The notes beneath the pieces were generated by a model. It did not search any database. It saw nothing but the letters and a program-made list of their open reading frames with translations, and was not told the DNA's origin. Of a DNA stretch of 64,000 bases, positions 42,585 to 49,817 are shown piece by piece. The first letter of the stretch is position 1, and the number at the start of each line of letters is the position of its first letter. Both the position numbers and the translations under genes were made by a program. The DNA is from Lelliottia amnigena (GTDB lineage Bacteria; Pseudomonadota; Gammaproteobacteria; Enterobacterales; Enterobacteriaceae). Where the stretch lies: positions 434,001 through 498,000 of the forward strand of contig LR134135.1 of assembly GCA_900635465.1 (NCBI GenBank), in the 5' to 3' direction.

Positions 42585-42682
42585 TTTGCCACAACGTAAT
42601 AAGAAAACCTTATCCGCGTCACACTTTACGACCTTGCGCGTAAATCTTTCCACTCTGCTTTCTGACCTTTCACCGCCGAATC

Positions 42683-42700
42683 ACGTGACATTCATCACGT
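42683..42700 (+). promoter_or_regulatory. CRP-like inverted repeat upstream of the EF_0829-type operon
   Basis: ACGTGA-CATTCA-TCACGT has perfect six-base arms and the CRP spacing (TGTGA-N6-TCACA), with the outer T replaced by C in both arms. Likely catabolite control; other CRP/FNR-family binding is possible. Confidence 0.5.
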
Positions 42701-42763
42701 AAATCCAGTTGATAATACATATTCACCGTAATTATGTGGAACAGATCACTGGTGCCGCTTTCC

Positions 42764-42783
42764 TTTCCACTTCGAAGTGGAAA
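42764..42783 (+). promoter_or_regulatory. 20-bp perfect palindrome, candidate operator
   Basis: TTTCCACTTCGAAGTGGAAA is fully self-complementary. It lies 87 bases before the first start codon of the operon and no T tract follows. A related half-site TTTCCACT occurs near 42648. It is a good candidate for binding by the PRD activator encoded at 49818-51728. Confidence 0.6.
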
Positions 42784-42869
42784 ACAACTCGCTACAAACC
42801 TTTAACCTCCAGCGTTAGTTTTATCCCAGAGCCATTAACGGGGTAAGACGAGTGATTAACGGAGCGGTA

Positions 42870-43190
42870 ATGAACGACGTTGGGGAACAGGCAGCGCAAA
42901 CTGAAACGCTCGCAAACACCATGCTTGAGCAGGTCTATTCCCTGCTTGCTCGCCACAACATCATTCCCAATGACGTCCAGCGGCAGATGCTGACGTCACA
43001 CGTTCGCGCAATGGCGCACCGGTCAGTGACCGGCGAACCGCTGCCAGAGGTCGAAGCTGACCTGTTCGACGAAATTTCAGCAGATTCAATGCGGCTTGCC
43101 CGCGAAGTGGTCGCGCAGTTCGGCAATCTTCCTGATGAAGAGGCCTGGCTGCTCTCCGTTCACTTCGAAGTCGCTAAAGACAACCTTTAA
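42870..43190 (+). CDS. Small PRD-domain protein (EF_0829 family)
   Basis: 106 residues consisting of a single PTS-regulation domain: VYSLLARHNI, LTSHVRAMAHRSVTGEPLP (His44, His50 are candidate phospho-sites), VVAQFGNLPDEEAWLLSVHFE. There is no DNA- or RNA-binding domain. The family accompanies the membrane proteins encoded downstream in Enterococcus and Aeromonas. The start at 42870 follows GGAG with correct spacing; a GTG at 42852 does not. Probably senses or relays PTS phosphorylation; unproven. Confidence 0.78.
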   Translation: MNDVGEQAAQTETLANTMLEQVYSLLARHNIIPNDVQRQMLTSHVRAMAHRSVTGEPLPEVEADLFDEISADSMRLAREVVAQFGNLPDEEAWLLSVHFEVAKDNL

Positions 43191-43201
43191 GGAGCTACAC
43201 A

Positions 43202-43564
43202 ATGGAACAAATTACAGTCGTGATCGGCGATCGTCTTGGTAAAGGCCAGAAAGTGGCTATCGGTGTGGAAAAGGCCGGCGGCCGTGCGGTTGTCGTACCC
43301 GGCGTGGCGGCGGACATGAAATTGGGCGACGTGATGAAAGCGGAAAACGCCACATTCGGGATCTCGTTCTGCGGCAGCGGCGGTGCGGGTGCCATCACAG
43401 CGCAAACCAAACATGGCTACAAGGCTAAATACGGTATGCGTTCAGTGGAAGAGGGCGTCACTGCCATCAACGAAGGCAACAACGTTTTGGGTTTTGGTTT
43501 TATGGATAAAGAAGAGCTGGGCGAGCGACTGGTGCAGGCCTGGCTGAAAAAGTACGGCGCGTAA
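43202..43564 (+). CDS. Glycine-rich SFCGS-family protein (EF_0830 family)
   Basis: 120 residues, cytosolic. Central motif ISFCGSGGAGAITAQTKHGY (Cys57) sits after a predicted beta strand. The Cys-Gly-Ser-Gly loop recalls the phosphocysteine loop of PTS EIIB proteins, though the overall similarity is not strong enough to claim homology. AAGGAG precedes the start. It is distantly like YhfU (DUF2620) of E. coli, which also travels with a small PRD protein. Function unknown. Confidence 0.75.
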   Translation: MEQITVVIGDRLGKGQKVAIGVEKAGGRAVVVPGVAADMKLGDVMKAENATFGISFCGSGGAGAITAQTKHGYKAKYGMRSVEEGVTAINEGNNVLGFGFMDKEELGERLVQAWLKKYGA

Positions 43565-43566
43565 CC

Positions 43567-43866
43567 ATGAAAGAGCAATTCACCACCACGGTGAGAGTGA
43601 AAGGCAAAGGTGACGCCAAAACGCGCGCCTTTGCCGACGCGCTAAACCACGTACAGGCCGCGGTGATGAACGCATCGCCGCATATCTTACTGCGTATTGA
43701 GCCACAGGATGTGCAGGTTGTTCAGGCGCAAGAAGCGGTGCGTAAAGAAGCGTTTCTGTTCTTCTTTTTGCGCCGGGAAAGACGCACTTACAGCGTGGAG
43801 CTGGACGTGACCGTCAACGTGACTGCCATCAATCTTGATCGGGTGGATTTTGTCACGCAACGCTGA
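43567..43866 (+). CDS. DUF4312 protein (EF_0831 family)
   Basis: 99 residues, two bases after the preceding stop. It begins with an amphipathic strand (FTTTVRVKGKGDAKTRAFADALNHVQ) that has the look of a dodecin/YbjQ-like small beta sandwich, and has FFFLRRERRTYSVELDVTVNVTAINLDRVDF. No catalytic motif visible. Probably a cytosolic component of the transporter encoded next. Confidence 0.75.
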   Translation: MKEQFTTTVRVKGKGDAKTRAFADALNHVQAAVMNASPHILLRIEPQDVQVVQAQEAVRKEAFLFFFLRRERRTYSVELDVTVNVTAINLDRVDFVTQR

Positions 43867-43888
43867 TTCTCACTAATAGGGCAGACGA

Positions 43889-44665
43889 ATGTTCCTGATA
43901 ATTTTAATAAAATCGCTCATCATCGGCGGCCTGGTTGGCGTCGGCGTTGGCGCCGGGGCTGCACGCATGTTTCATGCGCCTACCACACAGGGTATGGGCG
44001 CATTTCGTACGTTGGGGGAACTGAACTCCTGTGAAGGGGATCCCGCGTCTCACTTCTCCTTTGGTCTGGGGTTCTTCTTCAACGCCTGGGCATCGTCAGT
44101 GGCGGCGGGGGCCTTCACGCAGGACGTTGACCATCGCATCATCCCTAACTGGGGCGCCGCGGCGCTGATGTTAAAAAACCGCAACGTTGGTGAAACGCTG
44201 CACGATCCACGCAAAATGGCGATTGCCTGCGGCGTGATCGGCATGTTCGTGGTCACCTTCTTAAACCTCACTGCCTCGTCTGTACCTGCGGCGCTTCAGG
44301 TCACAGCCGTGAAGGTGCTGGTTCCTGCGGCGAACCTGCTGGTCAACACCGTCATGCCGGTCATCTTCTGGCTGGCGGCAATCGACGCGGGTAAAAAATC
44401 CGGCTTCTGGGCCACCGTTTTTGGCGGCGCGGCGCAGCTGATTATGGGCAACGCCGTACCGGGTCTGGTGCTGGGCATTCTGATTGGTAAAGGCGTCGAA
44501 GAGAGCGGCTGGAACCGCGTGACCAAAGTGATGATGGTGGCGATTGTTCTGCTGTTCGTGCTGAGTGGTTTCTTCCGTGGCTTCGACATGAAGATGATCG
44601 AATCCTTCCATCTGACCGTGCCGAACTGGCTCGACATGATCCACAGCTCGCTCAGCGGCAAATAA
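43889..44665 (+). CDS. DUF4311 membrane protein (EF_0833 family)
   Basis: 258 residues with about six to seven hydrophobic segments. The first loop has GVGAGAARMFHAPTTQGMGAFRTLGELNSCEGDPASHFSFGLGFFFNAWASS, a highly polar insert between membrane spans that may bind substrate. The C-terminal half has VKVLVPAANLLVNTVMPVIFWLAAIDAGKKSGFW. It resembles no characterised transporter that I know. Presumed permease subunit with DUF4310. Confidence 0.75.
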   Translation: MFLIILIKSLIIGGLVGVGVGAGAARMFHAPTTQGMGAFRTLGELNSCEGDPASHFSFGLGFFFNAWASSVAAGAFTQDVDHRIIPNWGAAALMLKNRNVGETLHDPRKMAIACGVIGMFVVTFLNLTASSVPAALQVTAVKVLVPAANLLVNTVMPVIFWLAAIDAGKKSGFWATVFGGAAQLIMGNAVPGLVLGILIGKGVEESGWNRVTKVMMVAIVLLFVLSGFFRGFDMKMIESFHLTVPNWLDMIHSSLSGK

Positions 44666-44678
44666 CAGGAGCCTCAAC

Positions 44679-45320
44679 ATGGAACAGAATAAAGGTTTTT
44701 GGTATGCCGACTGGTCGTTCCCGATCTTCGTTGGCCTGCTCTCATCCGGCGTTTTCGCCGGGACGCATATGTTCTACCTGTACGGCATCGGCGCGTTTAA
44801 CGAAGTGGCCTTCGTGGCGATGTTAAAAGCGGGCATGGATACCGGCGTTTACGGCGCGGTGGCGGCCTTTGGTGCCAGCTTCCTGTTTGCGCGCATCATC
44901 GAAGGCTCGCTGGTGGGTATTCTCGATATCGGCGGAGCGATTCAAACGGGCGTTGGCCTCGGCGTTCCGGCGTTGCTGCTCGGCGCGGGCTTTGTCTTCC
45001 CGGTGGCTAACTTTGTGGCTTCGCTGGCCACCGGTCTGGTGATTGGGCTGGCGATTGGCTACCTGATTATCCTGGCGCGTAAATTCACCATCAACCAGAG
45101 CGATTCCACCTACGGGGCGGACGTGATGATGGGCGCGGGTAACGCCTCTGGCCGCTTTCTTGGCCCGTTGATTATCCTCAGCGCGATGACCGCCTCTATC
45201 CCGATTGGTATTGGTTCTCTGATTGGCGCGCTGCTGTTTTATCTCTGGCAGAAGCCGATTACCGGTGGCGCGATCCTTGGCGCAATGATTTTGGGTTCGC
45301 TGTTCCCGGTGGCCCTTTAA
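44679..45320 (+). CDS. DUF4310 membrane protein (EF_0832 family)
   Basis: 213 residues with six predicted membrane spans (for example PIFVGLLSSGVFAGTHMFYLY, GVPALLLGAGFVFPVANFVASLATGL and SIPIGIGSLIGALLFYLW). The loop DSTYGADVMMGAGNASGRFLGP is conserved-looking and polar. AACAGGAG precedes the start. Presumed second permease subunit. Confidence 0.75.
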   Translation: MEQNKGFWYADWSFPIFVGLLSSGVFAGTHMFYLYGIGAFNEVAFVAMLKAGMDTGVYGAVAAFGASFLFARIIEGSLVGILDIGGAIQTGVGLGVPALLLGAGFVFPVANFVASLATGLVIGLAIGYLIILARKFTINQSDSTYGADVMMGAGNASGRFLGPLIILSAMTASIPIGIGSLIGALLFYLWQKPITGGAILGAMILGSLFPVAL

Positions 45321-45363
45321 TACCCGGCGGGCGCTTCGGCGCTCGCTTTCTCTGGAGATGTTT

Positions 45364-46497
45364 ATGTTTGATTTACTCCTGCGCCGCGCGCGCCTCACCG
45401 ACGATACGCTGGCTGACATTGCCATTCAGGACGGCAAAATTGCGGCGCTGGGTGAGATTAACGCTCCCGCACACAAAACCGTCGAGCTGAACGGCGAAGT
45501 GTTTGTCAGCGCGGGCTGGATTGATTCTCACGTTCACTGCTACCCCAACTCCCCGATTTATCATGATGAGCCGGACAGCGTCGGTATCGCGACTGGCGTC
45601 ACGACCGTCGTGGACGCGGGCAGTACCGGTGCCGACGATGTGGACGATTTCTACGAAATTACCCGCAAAGCCAGCACGGCGGTTTTCGCGCTGCTGAATA
45701 TTTCCCGCGTCGGGCTGATCGCTCAAAACGAGCTGGCGAACATGGCCAATATCGATGCGGATGCGGTACAGCAGGCCGTGAAGCGCCACCCTGATTTTAT
45801 CGTGGGCCTGAAAGCCCGCATGAGCAGCAGCGTGGTCGGTGAAAACGGCATCACGCCGCTGGCGTGCGCAAAAGAGATGCAGCAGCAGAATGGCGGCCTG
45901 CCGCTGATGGTGCATATCGGCAACAATCCGCCAAACCTCGATGAAATTGCCGATCTGCTGAGTTCTGGCGACATCATCACCCACTGCTACAACGGCAAAC
46001 CGAACCGCATTCTTACGCCGTCGGGCGAACTGCGTGCCTCCATCACCAACGCGCTGAAGCGCGGCGTGCGCCTTGACGTCGGCCACGGCACGGCGAGTTT
46101 TAGCTTCGAGGTGGCGAAGCGCGCCATCGCAATGGGCATTCTGCCGCACACCATCAGCTCGGATATCTACTGCCGCAACCGCCTCAACGGGCCGGTGGGT
46201 AGCCTTGCCAGCGTGATGTCGAAATTCCTCGCCATCGGTATGTCGCTACCGCAGGTGATCGAGTGCGTGACCGCCAACGCCGCCGACGGCCTGCGTCTGA
46301 CGCAAAAAGGCCGCATTCAGCCGGGTCTGGATGCCGACCTGACGCTGTTCACCGTAAAACGCCAGCCGACGCTGCTGGTAGATGCTGAAAACGACAGCCT
46401 GCAGGCTGAACATATTTTGCTGCCGCTTGCCGCGATCCGCGCAGGCAAGGGCTACATGACCGAACAAGGGAGCACGGAACATGTCTTCGATTTATGA
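45364..46497 (+). CDS. Amidohydrolase/deacetylase-family metallohydrolase (EF_0837 family)
   Basis: 377 residues. A TIM-barrel amidohydrolase with the ligand set in order: HVH after SAGWIDS (about residue 58), the lysine of VGLKARMS (about 152), MVHIGNN, IITHCYNG, and LDVGHG. Close in layout to D-aminoacylases and N-acetylglucosamine-6-phosphate deacetylases. The start at 45364 has GGAG five to seven bases upstream; the ATG at 45358 would overlap it. It overlaps the ammonia-lyase gene by 17 bases. Probably removes an N-acyl group ahead of the lyase. Confidence 0.85.
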   Translation: MFDLLLRRARLTDDTLADIAIQDGKIAALGEINAPAHKTVELNGEVFVSAGWIDSHVHCYPNSPIYHDEPDSVGIATGVTTVVDAGSTGADDVDDFYEITRKASTAVFALLNISRVGLIAQNELANMANIDADAVQQAVKRHPDFIVGLKARMSSSVVGENGITPLACAKEMQQQNGGLPLMVHIGNNPPNLDEIADLLSSGDIITHCYNGKPNRILTPSGELRASITNALKRGVRLDVGHGTASFSFEVAKRAIAMGILPHTISSDIYCRNRLNGPVGSLASVMSKFLAIGMSLPQVIECVTANAADGLRLTQKGRIQPGLDADLTLFTVKRQPTLLVDAENDSLQAEHILLPLAAIRAGKGYMTEQGSTEHVFDL

Positions 46498-47599
46498 GAA
46501 ATACCATTTAAAACAGGTGATCAACACCTCCGGCCGCATGACGGCGCTGGGCGTTTCCACACCGCGTCCGGAAGTGGTGCAGGCGGCGATGGACGGCATG
46601 AATCAGTATTTCGAGATGAAAGATCTGGTCAATAAAACCGGTGAATACATCGCGAAGCTGTTGGACGTAGAAGGCGCAACGGTCGTCTCCTGCGCCTCGG
46701 CGGGTATTGCGCAGTCCGTGGCCGCGGTGCTGGTGAAAGAGAGTGACTGGCTGCTGGAAAACCTGCACGTCACGCCCATTGAGAACAACGAAATCGTGCT
46801 GCCGAAAGGTCACAACGTCAACTTTGGCGCACCGGTCGGCACCATGGTCGCGCTCGGTGGCGGCAAAATGGTCGAAGCGGGTTACGCCAACGAATGCTCC
46901 GCCGATCAGCTGGCGGCGGCGATCACCCCGCGTACCGCAGCCATTCTTTACATCAAGTCTCACCACTGCGTGCAGAAAAGCATGCTCAGCGTCGAGCAGG
47001 CGGCGGTGGTTGCGCGCAAACACGATCTGCCGTTGATCGTCGATGCAGCAGCGGAAGAAGATCTGCATGTCTATTACCGCTCCGGCGCGGATCTTGTGAT
47101 CTACAGCGGCGCGAAGGCGATCGAGGGGCCAACCAGCGGCCTGGTGATCGGTAAAACGCAGTATGTCGAATGGGTGAAACGCCAGACGGCGGGCATTGGC
47201 CGCGCCATGAAAGTGGGTAAAGAGGGCATCCTGGGCCTGACCTGCGCTATCGAACATTACCTGACGGCGACCAAAGAGAGCGGCGCTGAAATGGTCGCGA
47301 AAATGACCCCCTTTATTGACGCACTGAATACCTTAAACGGTGTGACGGCCCGTGTGGTCTGGGACAGCGCCGGACGGGATATCGCGCGCAGCGAAATCAA
47401 ATTCGACGAAGCCGCCACCGGCGTGGGCACCGGCGATCTGGTGAACGCGCTCAAGCAGGGCGAATACGCTATCTACTTCCGTGGCTACAAGGCCAACGAA
47501 GGGATTATCGAAGCGGACGTGCGCAGCGTGACCGCCGACCAGCTAGAAATTGTTTATCGCCGCATCCGCGAAGTATTAGGCCAGGAGAAAAACGCATGA
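46481..47599 (+). CDS. DgaE-like PLP-dependent ammonia-lyase
   Basis: 372 residues, SelA-related fold-type I PLP enzyme. Lys212 in YSGAKAIEGP is the expected Schiff-base lysine, with VDAAAEEDLH (about 188-197) holding the PLP-pairing Asp. The family member DgaE of Salmonella eliminates ammonia from D-glucosaminate 6-phosphate to give 2-keto-3-deoxygluconate 6-phosphate. The overlap with both neighbours implies translational coupling. Exact substrate may differ here. Confidence 0.85.
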   Translation: MSSIYEKYHLKQVINTSGRMTALGVSTPRPEVVQAAMDGMNQYFEMKDLVNKTGEYIAKLLDVEGATVVSCASAGIAQSVAAVLVKESDWLLENLHVTPIENNEIVLPKGHNVNFGAPVGTMVALGGGKMVEAGYANECSADQLAAAITPRTAAILYIKSHHCVQKSMLSVEQAAVVARKHDLPLIVDAAAEEDLHVYYRSGADLVIYSGAKAIEGPTSGLVIGKTQYVEWVKRQTAGIGRAMKVGKEGILGLTCAIEHYLTATKESGAEMVAKMTPFIDALNTLNGVTARVVWDSAGRDIARSEIKFDEAATGVGTGDLVNALKQGEYAIYFRGYKANEGIIEADVRSVTADQLEIVYRRIREVLGQEKNA

Positions 47600-48336
47600 A
47601 ATTAACCCCCAATTTTTACCGTGATCGCGTGTGCCTGAACGTTCTGGCAGGTTCAAAAGCGAATGCCAGTGCGATTTACGAGGCGGCTGAAGGTCATGTT
47701 CTGGTGGGCGTGTTGTCTAAAAACTATCCTGATGTGGACAGCGCCGTCGCGGATATGCGCGAGTACGCTGCGCTGATTGATAACGCACTCTCTGTAGGGC
47801 TTGGCGCGGGCGATCCCAATCAGTCGGCGATGGTCAGCGAAATCTCCCGCCAGATTCAGCCGCAGCACGTTAATCAGGTGTTTACCGGCGTGGCGACCAG
47901 CCGCGCGCTGCTGGGACAAAATGATTCCGTGGTGAACGGGTTAGTGTCACCAACCGGTACGGTCGGGATGGTCAAAATCTCCACCGGGCCGCTGAGCAGC
48001 AACGCGCCTGACGGCATCGTGCCGGTAGAAACCGCGATTGCGCTGCTGAAAGATTTTGGCGGCAGCTCCATCAAATACTTCCCGATGGGCGGCCTGGCGT
48101 GTCGCGACGAGTACAAAGCGGTGGCAGAAGCCTGCGCGAAGCACGATTTCTGGCTGGAACCGACGGGCGGTATCGATCTGGAGAACATCGAGGCGATCCT
48201 GCAGATCGCGCTGGATGCGGGCGTCAGCAAGATTATTCCGCACATTTACAGCTCGATTATCGACAAAACCACCGGCGACACTCGCCCGGAAGATGTCCGC
48301 ACGCTGCTGGATATCACGAAGAAGTTAGTGAAGTAG
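47596..48336 (+). CDS. DgaF-like KDGP aldolase
   Basis: 246 residues, TIGR03581/EF_0839-type class I aldolase. Segments GVATSRALLGQNDSVVNGLVSPTGTVGMVKI and GGSSIKYFPMGGLACRDEY carry candidate Schiff-base lysines; the C-terminal WLEPTGGIDLENIE is typical. It would split 2-keto-3-deoxygluconate 6-phosphate into pyruvate and glyceraldehyde 3-phosphate, completing the path begun by the DgaE-like enzyme. The start overlaps the previous stop by four bases. Last gene of the operon. Confidence 0.85.
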   Translation: MKLTPNFYRDRVCLNVLAGSKANASAIYEAAEGHVLVGVLSKNYPDVDSAVADMREYAALIDNALSVGLGAGDPNQSAMVSEISRQIQPQHVNQVFTGVATSRALLGQNDSVVNGLVSPTGTVGMVKISTGPLSSNAPDGIVPVETAIALLKDFGGSSIKYFPMGGLACRDEYKAVAEACAKHDFWLEPTGGIDLENIEAILQIALDAGVSKIIPHIYSSIIDKTTGDTRPEDVRTLLDITKKLVK

Positions 48337-48343
48337 AATTTTG

Positions 48344-48621
48344 CCCCTCATCCTAACCCTCTCCCTTTTGGAGGGGGGACTGTCCGGAGCGGTCTTTTCC
48401 CTTCTGCTCATAAGGAGAGGGAGTGCCGATGCACTCTTTGCCTATACCCATAGGGTGAGGGGATTGTTTTCTCCCTCTCCCTTTTGGAGAGGGACTGTCC
48501 GGAGCGGTCTTTTCCCTTCTGCTCATAGGGAGAGGGATTGCCGATGCACTCTTTGCCTATACCCATAGGGAGAGGGGATTGTTTTCTCCCTCTCCCTATG
48601 GGAGAGGGCAGGGGTGAGGGG
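48344..48621. repeat. REP-like palindrome expanded with a 115-bp tandem repeat
   Basis: Starts CCCCTCATCCTAACCCTCTCCC and ends GGGAGAGGGCAGGGGTGAGGGG, the two arms of the local REP-like element. Between them a unit containing CTGTCCGGAGCGG occurs at 48380 and again at 48495 (period 115), with further CCCTATGGGAGAGGG half-elements. It separates the operon from the lactonase gene. Confidence 0.85.
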
Positions 48622-48652
48622 ACACAAACCGCACCATCCAACAGGAGCCACC

Positions 48653-49798
48653 ATGCACACTCATCATCTGCTTGCTGCTTCACTCTCATTGCTGGCGACG
48701 GCTGCCGTTGCCCAGCCGCAGTACGCCTGGGTCGGGACGTATAATCCGAACGGTGAAGGGCTGTACCGATTTACCGTCGATCCGCAAACCGGCGCGCTCG
48801 ACCATAAAACGCGGGCCAGCACGCTGGCGAATGCCGCGCAGTTGACCGTCTCGTTCGATGGCAAAACGCTGTATCTGGCGAGCGAAGTGGAGCAAGGCGT
48901 GGTGCAGGCGCTGCGTATTGGTGATAACGGCGAGCTGAGCGCGTTAAATCAGGTCGCCTCAGGCGGCGCGGGCCCTGTTTATCTGTCGCTGACGCCAAAC
49001 GGTCGTCATTTGCTGGTGGCAAACTACGTCAGCGGTTCGATTGCGGTGCTGCCGGTGAAATCTGACGGCAGCCTCGGCGAGGCCACAGACACCCATCAGG
49101 ATCGGGGCGAACCGGGCGCAGCAGCACCCGAAGCCGCCGTGGAAGGCAGTTTTGCGATAAGCGATCATAACGGTCCGCACGCGCACATGATCGCTGCCGA
49201 TCCGAGCGGGAAGTTTGTCTTTTCAACCGATCTGGGTCTGGATCGGATCTACCAGTACCGTTTTGACGATCGCAGCGGAAAGCTCACCCCGAACGATCCG
49301 CCGTTTATCAACGCATCCTCGAAAGGTGCGGGGCCGCGCCATTTTGTCTTCACGCCAAAAGGCGATGGACTGTGGCTGATTAACGAAGAGGCATCGACGC
49401 TGACCCATTATTCGCTCGATAGCACCTCGGGTACGCTGAAAGAGGGCAAAACGATCTCCGCGCTGCCGAACGCCTACAAAGGGACCAGCTTTGCCGCGGG
49501 CCTGGTGTTGAGCCGCGACGGCAAACAGCTGTACGTCGCTAACCGTTTGCATAACAGCATCGCGCACTTTACCGTAACGGCGGACGGAGCGCTGACGCAC
49601 CAGAACGATGTCTGGACGCGTGGCGATTACCCGCGCACGCTGACGCTTGATAATCAGGGGCGCTGGCTGTACGTCATGAATCAGCGTAGCGATAACATTA
49701 CCCGTTTTCGCGTTGAGCCAGACGGTAAGCTACGCTTTGAGCCGGACTATACGCCGGTTGGCAGCCCATCCCAGATGGTCATTTCACCAGGGCCATGA
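48653..49798 (+). CDS. Exported lactonase-family (7-bladed beta-propeller) protein
   Basis: 381 residues: signal peptide (ending AVA, about residue 19), then a YbhE/Pgl-type seven-bladed propeller. HAHMIAADPSGKFVFSTDLGLDRIYQY and GAGPRHFVFTPKGDGLWLINE are the hallmark blades containing the conserved acidic and His residues. Cytosolic relatives hydrolyse 6-phosphogluconolactone; this one is exported and so would act on a free sugar lactone. The start at 48653 follows ACAGGAG. It lies between the catabolic operon and its probable regulator. Confidence 0.82.
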   Translation: MHTHHLLAASLSLLATAAVAQPQYAWVGTYNPNGEGLYRFTVDPQTGALDHKTRASTLANAAQLTVSFDGKTLYLASEVEQGVVQALRIGDNGELSALNQVASGGAGPVYLSLTPNGRHLLVANYVSGSIAVLPVKSDGSLGEATDTHQDRGEPGAAAPEAAVEGSFAISDHNGPHAHMIAADPSGKFVFSTDLGLDRIYQYRFDDRSGKLTPNDPPFINASSKGAGPRHFVFTPKGDGLWLINEEASTLTHYSLDSTSGTLKEGKTISALPNAYKGTSFAAGLVLSRDGKQLYVANRLHNSIAHFTVTADGALTHQNDVWTRGDYPRTLTLDNQGRWLYVMNQRSDNITRFRVEPDGKLRFEPDYTPVGSPSQMVISPGP

Positions 49799-49817
49799 GC
49801 CGTAAGAGGACACCGAC

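Noticed and set aside
44679..45320. DUF4310 as a mannose-family EIIC/EIID
   Set aside because: No characteristic EIIC or EIID motif was seen and the sequence does not resemble the Dga PTS membrane components; left as an uncharacterised family.
48341..48744. Open frames in the gap before the lactonase gene
   Set aside because: They consist of the 115-bp repeat; the lactonase start at 48653 with its own ribosome-binding site explains the only coding part.
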